DNA of 64,000 nt, taken from contig NZ_CADO01000026.1 of NCBI RefSeq assembly GCF_000285275.1, positions 53,841-117,840 of the forward strand. The letters are read 5' to 3'. The first letter of the stretch is position 1; each line of letters starts with the position of its first letter. The translations under genes and the position numbers were made by a program. The stretch comes from Acetobacter pasteurianus subsp. pasteurianus LMG 1262 = NBRC 106471 (GTDB taxonomy: Bacteria; Pseudomonadota; Alphaproteobacteria; Acetobacterales; Acetobacteraceae). The notes under the pieces were generated by a model, which saw only the letters and a list, made by a program, of their open reading frames with translations, was not told where the DNA came from and did no database searches. Shown here one piece after another: positions 47,731-57,412 of this stretch.

Positions 47731-48549
47731 TCATGAAAGGTCAGGTTCGGGCATGGACCCCGCGGCCCCAGAGGGCTGATTATTGTAATAGAACTCTGCC
47801 AGCCGGATGGGCAGCAGGTCCATAAAGCGGGAGCCGGCAACCAGCCATAGCGGAAAGATAATGCGCCGCTCGTTCCGGCTTAGCCCACGCAAAATACGGC
47901 GGCTGGCGCTGTTAACATCTGTGAGCCCCGGCATGGGGAAGGCGTTTTTGGCCACCATCGGGGTATCTAAAAACCCGCATACAACAGAGCTTAATAAGAT
48001 ACCGGCCTTTTTGGCATCTCCCCCGGTGGCCACCATAAATCTGTCCACCGCCGCTTTGGCTGCGGAATAAGAGGGCGTGCCGGGGTAAGATACCACCCCC
48101 GCAACGGAAGAAATGGCACAGATACGCCCACGCATGCCATCCGCCCCACGTGGCTGATGCTGCATAACATCCAGCGCAGGCAGCACGGTGTTGAGCACGC
48201 CCATCATGTCCGTTTCAAAAATACGATAAATCTGTGCTGCAGGTTCATAGGGCATACCATCGGGCGTTTGCGGCTTGCGCGTGCCGCCCGTTATGCCTGC
48301 GCATGCCAAAACCAGATCCAGCCCGTTTGTGCTGCGGATCCAGGTATCCATTTCTGCACGGTCTGCCACATCCCCAAGGTGCAAATGCACAGATGCCCCC
48401 CGGCTAATGCAGGCTTTTGCTGTTTCTTCCAGCCGTTGTGCATGACGCCCGCCCAGATACAGGGTGCGCCCTGGCCGGGCCAGCGTTTGGGCCAATGTTT
48501 GCCCAAGGCCGGAGGATGCGCCAGTAATCAGAACGGTATCATGCTTCAT
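47731..48549 (-). CDS. Short-chain dehydrogenase/reductase
   Basis: A 272-residue SDR with the cofactor motif TGASSGLGQ (about 9-17), LACAG for NNAG, and the catalytic set Ser (AISSVAG) and Tyr-x-x-x-Lys (YSAAK). The C-terminal segment has hydrophobic residues (FPLWLVAGSRFMDLL), suggesting membrane association. Substrate unknown. The ATG at 48549 gives the typical N-terminus; the longer open frame upstream runs antisense to gmk. Confidence 0.88.
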   Translation of the reverse strand: MKHDTVLITGASSGLGQTLAQTLARPGRTLYLGGRHAQRLEETAKACISRGASVHLHLGDVADRAEMDTWIRSTNGLDLVLACAGITGGTRKPQTPDGMPYEPAAQIYRIFETDMMGVLNTVLPALDVMQHQPRGADGMRGRICAISSVAGVVSYPGTPSYSAAKAAVDRFMVATGGDAKKAGILLSSVVCGFLDTPMVAKNAFPMPGLTDVNSASRRILRGLSRNERRIIFPLWLVAGSRFMDLLPIRLAEFYYNNQPSGAAGSMPEPDLS

Positions 48550-48648
48550 ATTACAGATCGGCCTTTGCTTATGGTGGTTATGGCATAGCATGGCGGCTTC
48601 TGGCATGAAGGCGCAAGACGGATAGATAGAACACGCAGGGAAGGCAGC

Positions 48649-49302
48649 ATGGCGCACAACGCACAGGGTAACCATAACGGAGCAGAACGGCGGCGCGGTG
48701 TGTGCCTGGTTATTTCTGCGCCATCCGGGGCGGGTAAGTCCACCATTGCCAATGCACTGCGTGCTTCCGAGCCCGCGCTCAAGCACTCGGTTTCCGTGAC
48801 CACGCGCCAGCCAAGGCCGGGGGAAAAGGAAGGCGTGCATTACCACTTCCGTACCATGGAAGATTTCGAGCGCATGGCCGCAAATGGTGAGTTGCTGGAA
48901 TGGGCCACCGTGTTTGGCCGTGGTTACGGCACACCCCGCGCCCCGGTGGAAGCCGCATTGGCTGCCGGGCACGATATGGTGTTTGACATAGACTGGCAGG
49001 GCCACCAGCAAATTCGCCGTGCACTGCCTGATGATGTGGTGAGCCTGTTTGTGCTGCCGCCATCATTGGAGGAACTGGAACGCCGCCTGCGTGGCCGTGC
49101 ATCAGACCACCCCGATGAAATTGCCCGCCGCATGGCCGCCGCGCGGGATGAAATCTCGCATTGGCGGGAATTTGACCACGTGATTATCAATACGGATCTG
49201 GACCGCGCCATTACAGAAGCCCGCGCGGTGCTAATAGCGGCACGCCTGCAAACCCGTCGGCGCACGGGGCTGTTGGATTTTGTTGCCAGTTTTGGAGCCT
49301 GA
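48649..49302 (+). CDS. gmk: Guanylate kinase
   Basis: A 217-residue enzyme making GDP from GMP. P-loop SAPSGAGKST near residue 25, the GMP-binding SVTTRQPRPGE and the YGTP segment are clear. An N-terminal extension of about 18 polar residues precedes the domain. hldE begins 5 bp after the stop. Confidence 0.96.
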   Translation: MAHNAQGNHNGAERRRGVCLVISAPSGAGKSTIANALRASEPALKHSVSVTTRQPRPGEKEGVHYHFRTMEDFERMAANGELLEWATVFGRGYGTPRAPVEAALAAGHDMVFDIDWQGHQQIRRALPDDVVSLFVLPPSLEELERRLRGRASDHPDEIARRMAAARDEISHWREFDHVIINTDLDRAITEARAVLIAARLQTRRRTGLLDFVASFGA

Positions 49303-49307
49303 ACGGC

Positions 49308-50741
49308 ATGGATTTTTCTGCCATTACCGTGCTGTGCCTGGGTGATGTCATGCTGGACCGTTTTTTATACGGCAGCATGGACCGCATCTCGCCCGAAGCA
49401 CCCGTGCCTGTGTTGTTGCTCGATTCCCGGCGCGAAATGCCCGGAGGGGCCGGGAATGTGGCCAGCAACGTTATCTCACTTGGGGGGCGTGCCGTTCTGG
49501 TGGGGCTGAGCGGTCAGGACGAGGCCGGGGCCAGCCTGCGCACCACATTGGCAGAAAAAAACCGGCTGGTGGATGCTACGGTGCAAAGTGCCACCCGGCC
49601 CACAATTTGCAAAACACGCTTTATTGCCGCGCATCAGCAGGTGGTGCGGGTGGATGAAGAAAGCCACGCCCCCATTGCAGAGCCAGAGCAGGAAGCCCTG
49701 TGCCGCCAGATTGATGCACATATCGGAGCCTGTCAGGCTGTGGTGGTGTCTGATTACGGCAAGGGCGTGTGCACTCCGGCTGTGCTGGCGCATCTGTTCC
49801 ACGTGGCGCGGCAAGCTGGTGTGCCTGTTTTTGTAGATCCCAAATCTACTGATTACACGCGCTATAAAGGCGCTACCTGCATTACCCCCAATGCCAAGGA
49901 ACTGGCCGCAGCCTCCGGCATGCCGGTGGATACCGCAGCCCATGTAGAGGCCGCTGCCAGTAAGGTGATGGCTCAGGCCGATGCACAGGCCATTCTGGCT
50001 ACCCGGTCGGAAAAAGGCATGATGCTGGTGCGGCGTGGGGGCGAGGTGCTGGCTGTGCCCGCCCGTGCGCGGGAAGTGTTTGATGTTTCTGGCGCGGGAG
50101 ATACCGTTATTGCCACCATGGCGCTGGCTGTTGGGGCGGGTATGTCGTTCGAACAGGGCATGCGTGTGGCCAATGCGGCGGCTGGCGTGGTGGTGGGTAA
50201 GCTGGGCACGGCCACGGCGGATATTCAGGAAGTTCTGCACGAACTGGAAGAGCAATCCGGCCCGGATGAAGTGCCGCACCTGCTGCCTTTAGGGGCCGCT
50301 TGTGCGCAGGTGGCCCGCTGGCAGGCGCGTGGCCTGCGTGTCGGCTTTACCAACGGGTGTTTTGATATCATCCACCCCGGCCATATCAGCCTGCTGGCAG
50401 AAGCCCGGAGCGCGTGTGACAGGCTGGTGGTGGCGCTGAACACAGATGCCAGCGTGCGCCGCCTGAAAGGTGACACACGGCCTGTGAACTCATTGGAATC
50501 CCGCGCCGCTGTTATGGCCGCCATCCGTTATGTGGATGCCGTTGTGGCGTTTGATGAAGATACACCGCTAGAGCTTATCCGTGCCCTGATGCCAGATGTG
50601 CTGGTAAAAGGGGCAGATTACCGGCCAGAACAGGTTGTGGGGGCGGATATTGTGCAGGCCGCAGGGGGCAGGCTGGTGCTGGCCAATTTGCAGCAGGGAC
50701 ATTCCACTACGTCTACAATCGGGCGGATTCGCAATACATGA
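49308..50741 (+). CDS. hldE: Bifunctional heptose 7-phosphate kinase/heptose 1-phosphate adenylyltransferase
   Basis: A 477-residue two-domain enzyme of ADP-heptose synthesis for the LPS inner core. The N-terminal ribokinase-like domain (about 1-315; GDVMLDRFLYG, GGAGNVASN, SGAGDTV) is followed by a nucleotidyltransferase domain (about 330-477; GCFDIIHPGHISLL, and STTSTIGRIR at the end). Both active sites look intact. The next gene overlaps its stop (ATGA). Links with Kdo and LPS transport genes in the region. Confidence 0.95.
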   Translation: MDFSAITVLCLGDVMLDRFLYGSMDRISPEAPVPVLLLDSRREMPGGAGNVASNVISLGGRAVLVGLSGQDEAGASLRTTLAEKNRLVDATVQSATRPTICKTRFIAAHQQVVRVDEESHAPIAEPEQEALCRQIDAHIGACQAVVVSDYGKGVCTPAVLAHLFHVARQAGVPVFVDPKSTDYTRYKGATCITPNAKELAAASGMPVDTAAHVEAAASKVMAQADAQAILATRSEKGMMLVRRGGEVLAVPARAREVFDVSGAGDTVIATMALAVGAGMSFEQGMRVANAAAGVVVGKLGTATADIQEVLHELEEQSGPDEVPHLLPLGAACAQVARWQARGLRVGFTNGCFDIIHPGHISLLAEARSACDRLVVALNTDASVRRLKGDTRPVNSLESRAAVMAAIRYVDAVVAFDEDTPLELIRALMPDVLVKGADYRPEQVVGADIVQAAGGRLVLANLQQGHSTTSTIGRIRNT

Positions 50742-51922
50742 CAGTGCATGATCTGCCGGGTGCAGAAAACCTGCCGCTTATTGCCGTGCGCAACCGTTTT
50801 GCGCGCTGGCTGTTTGAGGATGCCTTGCCTTTCTGGGCCAGCACGGGGTGCGATGGCACAGCCTCAAACCCCGCGGCCTTGGGGGCGCAGGAGTGCCTGA
50901 CTCTACAGGGCACGCCAGCCTTGCCGCCGTTCAAGCGCGTAAGGGTGCAGGCACGGCAGCTTTTTGTGTTTTCATGGGCGGCCTTAAAAGGCTGGCAGCC
51001 AGCAGCGCAACGGGCGGAAAGTATTTTCAGGTTTCTGCTCAACGCCCATAGGCCAGATGGCGGGTGGGTTAAGCTGCTGGCGCGTGATGGCGCTGTGCTG
51101 GATGACAGTGCAGATTTGTACGATATCGCTTTCGTGCTGTTTGCTCTGGCATGGTATGGCCGTGTGGACCGCACAGGCCAGGCGGTAGAGCTGGCGCGGC
51201 AAACGCTTGCGTGGCTGGGGCAGACAATGGCTCTGCCCAATGGCGGCTTTATGAACACGCGGCCCACCAATGATGCATGGCGGCAGCAAAACCCCCATAT
51301 GCACTTGCTGGAAGCTGTTCTGGCCCTGCATGAAACTACGGGCGATGCTGCAGATCTGGCGCAGGCGCACGCATTATATGCGCTGTTCAGCCAACACTTT
51401 ATGGATGAACGCACCGGCACGCTGGGCGAATATTTTGGGCCAGACTGGCAACCCGCCGCAGGGCCAGAAGGCCAGTGGTGTGAGCCGGGGCATCATTTTG
51501 AATGGGTATGGCTGTTGCAGGCTTATGCACGCCAGAGCGGGGTGGATACCGCAGCCCAAGCCGCGCGCCTTTACCATTTTGCACATCAGTATGGCGTAGA
51601 TGCCCAAACCGCATTAGTGCGTGATGCCGTTGCACGGAATGGGCAAATACTTAAGCCAACATTCCGCTTATGGGTGCAAGGCGAGGCTTTGCGTGGCGCG
51701 TTGTGTCATGATCCGCAGGGTAAAGCCGGTTGGGCCACGCGTATGGCCAGTAATCTGCTGGATCGGTATTTTACAGGTTGCCCCACAGGCACATGGGTGG
51801 ACCAACTGGATGCACAGGGCGCACCTGCGGCTTCACAAATACCAAGTAGCTCGCTTTATCATATCGTAACGGCGTATGATGCGCTGGATCAGGCTGCGCG
51901 AGCCTGCGTGCCATCTGCATAA
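50738..51922 (+). CDS. AGE-family sugar epimerase/isomerase
   Basis: A 394-residue (alpha/alpha)6-barrel protein of the N-acylglucosamine 2-epimerase / mannose isomerase family. Seen: RVRVQARQLFVFS, GGFMNTRPTND, NPHMHLLEA and EPGHHFEWVWLL, the last two holding the catalytic His residues of the family. It could be a mannose-6-phosphate isomerase-like enzyme or an aldose-ketose isomerase. Translational coupling to hldE suggests a role in a heptose or mannose branch of LPS or exopolysaccharide. Confidence 0.83.
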   Translation: MTVHDLPGAENLPLIAVRNRFARWLFEDALPFWASTGCDGTASNPAALGAQECLTLQGTPALPPFKRVRVQARQLFVFSWAALKGWQPAAQRAESIFRFLLNAHRPDGGWVKLLARDGAVLDDSADLYDIAFVLFALAWYGRVDRTGQAVELARQTLAWLGQTMALPNGGFMNTRPTNDAWRQQNPHMHLLEAVLALHETTGDAADLAQAHALYALFSQHFMDERTGTLGEYFGPDWQPAAGPEGQWCEPGHHFEWVWLLQAYARQSGVDTAAQAARLYHFAHQYGVDAQTALVRDAVARNGQILKPTFRLWVQGEALRGALCHDPQGKAGWATRMASNLLDRYFTGCPTGTWVDQLDAQGAPAASQIPSSSLYHIVTAYDALDQAARACVPSA

Positions 51923-51994
51923 AAAACGCTGTGCGGAAATGTGCCTGTAAGCAGGACGTGGCAGCGCGAATCTGATACAAGCGGTGTTGTGAAC

Positions 51995-53497
51995 ATGACA
52001 ACAACAGATACCCCCAACCAGAAGGACGAAAGCCTTCTGGCCCTTACCCTTCGGCAGCCCCCGGCCAATGTGGAGGCCGAACAGGCGCTGCTTGGCGCGT
52101 TGCTGACCAACAACCGCGCCTATGACCGTGTTTCGGACTTTCTGGCTGGTGAGCATTTTGCCAACCGTGTGAATGGCCAGATTTATGAAGCCATTGCCCG
52201 GCGCATTGAAAACGGACAACTGGCAGACCCCGTAACCATGCGGGCCGAGCTGGAACATTCCGGCATTTTGGCCAGCGTGGGCGGTATGGCCTACATGGCC
52301 AAGCTGTTGTCCTCCATGGTCGGGATTATCAACGCCGGAGATTACGGCCGCACCATTCATGATGCGTGGATCCGCCGCCAGCTGATTGATATTGGTGAAA
52401 ACGTGGTGAACAGCGCGTTTGGCACCACCATGGGCCTTTCCGGGCAGGACCAGATTGAGGCAGGGGAAGAAGCCCTGTTCAAACTGGCGACGGAAAAAGG
52501 CAATGAAGGGGATTTTGTTTCCTTCAACAAGGCGCTGAGCGGAGCCATTTCTGTTGCGGCCCAAGCCTTTCAGAACGAAGGGCACGTTACGGGCCTGACA
52601 TCCGGCCTGCGTGATCTGGATAAAAAAACAGGTGGGCTGCATCCGTCTGACTTGCTGATTCTGGCTGGGCGTCCCGCTATGGGTAAAACGGCGCTGGCCA
52701 CCAAAATGGCCTTTTCCGCCGCCCGCGCCATTATGGATGAGGCTGAGGAAACAGGAGAAAAGCCCAAAGGGGCAGTGGCTATTTTCTCGCTCGAAATGTC
52801 AGCAGAGCAGTTGGCCACTCGTATTCTGTCTGAACAGGCCGAGGTTTCGGGCGAGCGTATCCGCCGTGGTGATATCGGGCAGAAGGAGTTTGACCGCTTT
52901 GTGCGTGTCAGCCACGAACTGGCCCGCCTGCCATTGGTGATTGATGATACGCCAGCTATCTCTCTTTCCGCCATGCGCACACGCTGCCGTAGGTTAAAGC
53001 GTACGCAGGGGCTATGCCTTGTGGTGGTGGATTACCTCCAGCTTATGCGGCCATCTGTTGGCACCCGCCCAGAAAGCCGTGTGTTGGAAATTTCCATGAT
53101 TACGCAGGGCCTTAAAGCCATTGCCAAGGAACTGGAAGTGCCGGTTATCGCACTTTCCCAGCTCTCCCGTCAGGTGGAAAGCCGCGAAGACAAGCGGCCC
53201 ATGCTGTCGGATTTGCGTGAATCCGGCTCCATTGAGCAGGACGCCGATGCGGTGATGTTTGTGTACCGTGATGAATACTACCTGCAACAGCGTATGCCCA
53301 AGGAAACCGCTTTTGAATCCATGGAGAAATACTCTGTGGCAATGGATGAATGGCAGCGCAAGATGAGCCTGGTGCATAACAAGGCCGAGCTTATTCTGGA
53401 AAAGCAGCGTCATGGCCCCACGGGCACCATTAATCTGTTTTTCGAGGGCGAATACACGCGCTTTGCAGATTTGGATACCATTCATCAGGAACACTAA
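51995..53497 (+). CDS. dnaB: Replicative DNA helicase DnaB
   Basis: A 500-residue hexameric helicase at the replication fork. The N-terminal DnaG-interacting domain (PPANVEAEQALLGALL) is followed by a RecA-like domain with Walker A GRPAMGKTALA, Walker B LVVVDYLQLM and LSQLSRQVE. No intein or frameshift is seen. The ATG at 51995 gives the standard start; an in-frame alternative exists 54 bp upstream. A terminator follows. Confidence 0.96.
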   Translation: MTTTDTPNQKDESLLALTLRQPPANVEAEQALLGALLTNNRAYDRVSDFLAGEHFANRVNGQIYEAIARRIENGQLADPVTMRAELEHSGILASVGGMAYMAKLLSSMVGIINAGDYGRTIHDAWIRRQLIDIGENVVNSAFGTTMGLSGQDQIEAGEEALFKLATEKGNEGDFVSFNKALSGAISVAAQAFQNEGHVTGLTSGLRDLDKKTGGLHPSDLLILAGRPAMGKTALATKMAFSAARAIMDEAEETGEKPKGAVAIFSLEMSAEQLATRILSEQAEVSGERIRRGDIGQKEFDRFVRVSHELARLPLVIDDTPAISLSAMRTRCRRLKRTQGLCLVVVDYLQLMRPSVGTRPESRVLEISMITQGLKAIAKELEVPVIALSQLSRQVESREDKRPMLSDLRESGSIEQDADAVMFVYRDEYYLQQRMPKETAFESMEKYSVAMDEWQRKMSLVHNKAELILEKQRHGPTGTINLFFEGEYTRFADLDTIHQEH

Positions 53498-53506
53498 ACC
53501 AGTTGA

Positions 53507-53534
53507 AAAGGCCCCCATGTTGGGGCCTTTTTTG
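53507..53534 (+). terminator. Rho-independent terminator of dnaB
   Basis: AAAAGGCCCC(C) and GGGGCCTTTTTT form a strong stem with a short ATGTT-type loop and a T-run, 10 bp past the stop. Confidence 0.9.
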
Positions 53535-53675
53535 GTAAAAACCTTCTGATATCCACGTAAATTTGAAAAACCATACCGCTTGCTGTATGGCGCCGTATGT
53601 GCAACTGCATGCACGCGCAAGAACAGCCTGTAAACTGCGTGCCAAAAGAACAAATAAGATTGGGCAGATTTTTTA

Positions 53676-54464
53676 ATGGATAAACTTGGTGCCATTATTG
53701 CAATGGCAGTGTGCCTTCTTGTCTTGCTGAATATTTCAACAGTTTTTGCGTTCTTGTTTCTGCTTGTAAAAATTGCTTTGGTTGTGGGGCTTCTCGCCCT
53801 GGCCGGGTTTCTGGTTTTTGGTTTTATTGAAAAACCAGAAAAGCACTTACCGCCGTCTCCAACCTCTCAAGATGAAACCCCGGCAGAACCGGTTTTTGAG
53901 AAGCCGTATTTTGATGCCCATGAAAAAGGGCGGGAAGGGGAAGAAAAAGTATGTGCAATTCTCCAACACATGGGCTGGGCCGCCCTACATAATGTTTTGC
54001 TGGAAGATGACAGAGGGCTGACGGAAATAGATCATCTTGTAAAAGCCCCGTGGGGCATTGTGGTTATTGAAACCAAAAATTACGATGGCTTTATTTCCGG
54101 TTCCTCTACGCCGGGGGTGTGGAAGCAGAGTTTTCCAAATTCTACCGGCGTAGGGTACCGGCTGTTTATGGACCCCGTGCACCAGAACTATCGGCATGTC
54201 TGTGCCGTAAAATACCTTACCGGAATGGAAAATGTACGGTCTGTCGTGGTGTTTGCCGGGCGGGCTTATACCAGCCCATTTGTGCATCATCAGGTTGTGC
54301 GCCTGAAAAATCTGGAGCGTGTTTTACGCACACGGCCAGAAGGTTTTGCCTATGTGGATGACCGCGAACTGGAAAGAGCATGGCATGTTCTGCAACAGGC
54401 CTTTGTTGCCAATACGGGGCGAGGGCGTGAGCATATAGATAAATTGCGCCAGCGTTTTTCCTGA
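53676..54464 (+). CDS. Membrane-anchored NERD domain protein
   Basis: A 262-residue protein. One or two hydrophobic segments (about 5-50) anchor it; a polar linker follows, then a NERD domain at about 82-200. Candidate nuclease residues are GREGE (85-89), Asp119 (TEIDHL) and Glu132-x-Lys134 (VIETKNYDG), matching the PD-(D/E)XK pattern. NERD proteins are presumed nucleases; a membrane-tethered one may act on incoming DNA, but no defence partner lies beside it. It is bounded by the dnaB terminator and a convergent channel gene, so probably monocistronic. Confidence 0.85.
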   Translation: MDKLGAIIAMAVCLLVLLNISTVFAFLFLLVKIALVVGLLALAGFLVFGFIEKPEKHLPPSPTSQDETPAEPVFEKPYFDAHEKGREGEEKVCAILQHMGWAALHNVLLEDDRGLTEIDHLVKAPWGIVVIETKNYDGFISGSSTPGVWKQSFPNSTGVGYRLFMDPVHQNYRHVCAVKYLTGMENVRSVVVFAGRAYTSPFVHHQVVRLKNLERVLRTRPEGFAYVDDRELERAWHVLQQAFVANTGRGREHIDKLRQRFS

Positions 54465-54525
54465 AAAACAACGTGGCTTGGTTTCTGCGGGCCATACAGG
54501 CGGCCCGCAGAATAGGGCGTGCTGG

Positions 54526-56943
54526 TTAAACGGTTATCAGGTTCTGCCGCACCGTCACCGGAATCTTGTTTTCCTGAAACGCCTTCCAGATTTCAAAAAG
54601 CGCTGCACTGCGCACAACTTTTACGTCTGTGCCAGACATGGCTTTGGCTGATCCAATCAGCAAGGCAGAGCCATCAGATACAGAAGACATGCTTACAGTT
54701 GGCCGCATGCTTTCATCCACATCCTTACAGGTGGCAAGGGTGCGGGCCATGACATCCATGGCTTTATCCAGATCAGATGCAAAAGGCAGATTGAGTTCTA
54801 TGGTGAACACACCGGGTTTTTGTGCCCGCGTGGCGTTTTTAACCGCCGAGGTAATGAACTGCGAGTTAGGAACAATCATGGTGGATTGGTCATCCAGCCG
54901 GATATCGGTAGAGCGCACGCTAATGCGTTCCACCGTGCCAGTTACGCCCGCAATGGTGACAACATCCCCAATGGAAACCGGGCGTTCGGCCATAAGGATA
55001 ATGCCGGAAACAAAGTTTTGCACAATGGACTGCAAGCCAAAGCCAATGCCCACAGAAAGCGCGCTTACAACCCATGTCATGCTTTTAACGGTTACACCCA
55101 GCACCGCCAGCATGCTCAGCCCCACCAGAATCCATGCGGCATAGCTCAGAATACTCAGGATAGATGCCTGCGCCCCGATATCCAGCCGCGTGGTGGGGAA
55201 AAACCTTTGCTGAAACCACGATTTTAAAATGCTGATGGCGTAATACCCAGCCACCGGCAACACGGCACACAGCAAAATGGCATCCAGAGAGATATGGGAG
55301 CCATCGGTGCTGGCCTGGCCATGAAACAGCCAGTAAAGCTGGTGCCAGATCTGCTGCGGGTCAAACCCTCCGCCACTGGTGGCAACGGCATAAACCACAG
55401 CCAGCAGCAGCACATTTACAATGCCGGGCACCACAACGCACATCTGGTTTACAAACCGTGGCGGCAGGCCCAGTTCAACCAGATGCCGCCCCAAAGGCGC
55501 ACCGGCCGGAAACAACGTGCTGGCCGTAACCGTTACCAAAAGGGAAAGCAGCAAAAGGCCTGTCATGCTAATGGCCATCATGCTCAGCCATGAGATGATG
55601 GTGTAAGCCAGCGGAATGTAGCCTGAAAAAACAGCCAGCCAGCAGACAATGGAAATACCCATAGCCAGACTGATTAAAAACTGCGTGCGCGAGGGCTGGC
55701 TGGGGGTGTTGTCTGTTTGGTCAGAAATCCGCAGTTCCCGCGGGATGGCAAACAGCAGCGGGCTTACGGCCAGCACATACAGCCCATCCATAAGCTGGAC
55801 AGACAGCATGGAAATGCCGCTTTGCGTATCAATATAGCGCAGGAACCCGCGTATAATAAGCGCTGCCGCCAACCAGAGCGGAAACAGCCGCAAATTCCGC
55901 GCAATGGTGTCCGACATCGGAAAGATGCGCCATTCCGGATGGCGTGAAAGCAGGCAAAACCCCAGCTCGATCACAAGCCCGCAAAGCGGAAACTGCGCGC
56001 CCATCATGCTGCCAAGGGTGGTTAAATCTTCATCCAGCGCAGAATTGTCAAAGGCCAGAACACTCCAGAAAATCTGGAAGGCAAAACCCCATGCCAGCAG
56101 GCTGAGCACACCACACAAAAGGGTTGCAATAATGGGGCGGATACGTCCCGCAGGTAAAACACGCGCCACCAACCGGCGAATAATACCGTGCGAGAAAAAC
56201 CACCCCACCAGAAGCACCGCAGAAAGTGCGATGCCACCCAGCGAAATAAAGATGCGCTTGCCAGAAAAAGCGACCCCCAGCACCCCAAGGGCTTCTCCCC
56301 CCAAAGCGCTGAGCCGTGTGGTGTCTGTATGGAAATTGCTGGTAAACTGAGACCAGAAGTTCACCCCCAGAGGGGAGGGAAAACGCTGCCACAAGGTGGC
56401 CTGCTGTATGGCGGTGCCATGCTGGCGCAGTTCATTTACAAGTTGCTGGGCTTCTACCTGATACAGCTTCAGCCGCGTCATGCGGGAATTGATGTCCTGC
56501 TGTTTTTTAAGCAGGAGTTTGCGCTGTTCGGTAATGGAGGCTGCTTCTGCTGGCTCATCCTTGCCGGGTGGCTTGCCCAGAATATCCAGAAAGTTCTGAT
56601 AAACGCCCTGATAGGGTTTTAGCCGGGCTTGCAGGGTATCTGTTTGTGTGGCCACAGCATTGGCGCGGCGCAGCAGGGCGGCAAGCTCGGTTGTGCTTTG
56701 GCCGTTGGTTCTTTCCTGCTGGCTGCTTTGGTAAATGGCACTTATTTCTGAGCCAATACTTTCCAGCGTGCTGTTACTGACAATATCAGAAGTATTGGTA
56801 ATAAGGGTTGTTGGGGCAGGGGCCGTAACGGAGGTATTGTCTGTATCCGCTGCCCAAAGGGGGGAACTGGCGGCAAAAGGCAGGGCACCCTGCGTAAGCA
56901 CAAAACACGCTAGAAAAAGAGAACAGAACCGCTTCAAACGCAT
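54526..56943 (-). CDS. MscS-family mechanosensitive channel with DUF3772-type periplasmic domain
   Basis: An 805-residue protein. Signal-like N-terminus (about 1-30), a coiled-coil-rich periplasmic region (about 50-200, DUF3772-like), about ten hydrophobic segments, then the MscS pore and beta domain: VGIGFGLQSIVQNFVSGIILMAERPVSIGD is split here as VGIGFGLQSIVQNF and LMAERPVSIGD. It would open on hypo-osmotic shock to release solutes. Similar large MscS relatives occur in many Alphaproteobacteria. Confidence 0.88.
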   Translation of the reverse strand: MRLKRFCSLFLACFVLTQGALPFAASSPLWAADTDNTSVTAPAPTTLITNTSDIVSNSTLESIGSEISAIYQSSQQERTNGQSTTELAALLRRANAVATQTDTLQARLKPYQGVYQNFLDILGKPPGKDEPAEAASITEQRKLLLKKQQDINSRMTRLKLYQVEAQQLVNELRQHGTAIQQATLWQRFPSPLGVNFWSQFTSNFHTDTTRLSALGGEALGVLGVAFSGKRIFISLGGIALSAVLLVGWFFSHGIIRRLVARVLPAGRIRPIIATLLCGVLSLLAWGFAFQIFWSVLAFDNSALDEDLTTLGSMMGAQFPLCGLVIELGFCLLSRHPEWRIFPMSDTIARNLRLFPLWLAAALIIRGFLRYIDTQSGISMLSVQLMDGLYVLAVSPLLFAIPRELRISDQTDNTPSQPSRTQFLISLAMGISIVCWLAVFSGYIPLAYTIISWLSMMAISMTGLLLLSLLVTVTASTLFPAGAPLGRHLVELGLPPRFVNQMCVVVPGIVNVLLLAVVYAVATSGGGFDPQQIWHQLYWLFHGQASTDGSHISLDAILLCAVLPVAGYYAISILKSWFQQRFFPTTRLDIGAQASILSILSYAAWILVGLSMLAVLGVTVKSMTWVVSALSVGIGFGLQSIVQNFVSGIILMAERPVSIGDVVTIAGVTGTVERISVRSTDIRLDDQSTMIVPNSQFITSAVKNATRAQKPGVFTIELNLPFASDLDKAMDVMARTLATCKDVDESMRPTVSMSSVSDGSALLIGSAKAMSGTDVKVVRSAALFEIWKAFQENKIPVTVRQNLITV

Positions 56944-57112
56944 CAGAAAACCTTGTGTTTCAGGTGTCTGGAAAAATAACCCTTATATCCGTAACGTAGC
57001 GGCGTAAGAGGGGGTTGCGCCACCATTAAGCAAGCGGCGTGGTGATGTTGGGGGAATGTACGTAAGTTTCTGTTTGGTGCAGGCCGCACAATGCTGTGCA
57101 CTTTTCAAACAG

Positions 57113-57145
57113 GCAAAAGCCCTGCCATCAACGGTGGCAGGGGTA
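57113..57145 (-). terminator. Candidate terminator of the small lipoprotein gene
   Basis: On the minus strand CCCTGCCA pairs with TGGCAGGG, followed by CTTTTG. The stem is perfect, the T-run short. Confidence 0.55.
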
Positions 57146-57174
57146 AAAATTAACGTATGGGAAACGTGGTGAGG

Positions 57175-57324
57175 TTAGTCGTCATCACCTGTTTTGAGGT
57201 GATCATGATATCCGTATTTTTCCCACTGGGCGGCTGTGGTCAGATGCTTCGGTTCACTGGAGCTAAACATGCCACAGGCGGATAGTCCCAAGGTGCAGGC
57301 CAGCAGCAGAACCGCGCGTTTCAT
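57175..57324 (-). CDS. Small putative lipoprotein (49 residues)
   Basis: A short frame with a clear lipoprotein signal: basic MKRAV, hydrophobic LLLACTLG and lipobox LSAC at 14-17, so the mature chain would start at Cys17 and be about 33 residues long. The mature part is polar (QWEKYGYHDHLKTGDDD) with an acidic tail. No family recognised. A hairpin terminator follows its stop, and mlaF starts its own transcript downstream on the same strand side, so it stands alone between the MscS gene and the mla pair. Confidence 0.7.
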   Translation of the reverse strand: MKRAVLLLACTLGLSACGMFSSSEPKHLTTAAQWEKYGYHDHLKTGDDD

Positions 57325-57412
57325 CTTACCGAATATCCCTTACCCGTTTTGTCTGCTTTTTCTATCTCATTGCAAGGCAGCGCGGGCAAGTGGAGATTGC
57401 AGCCAAGTGTGA

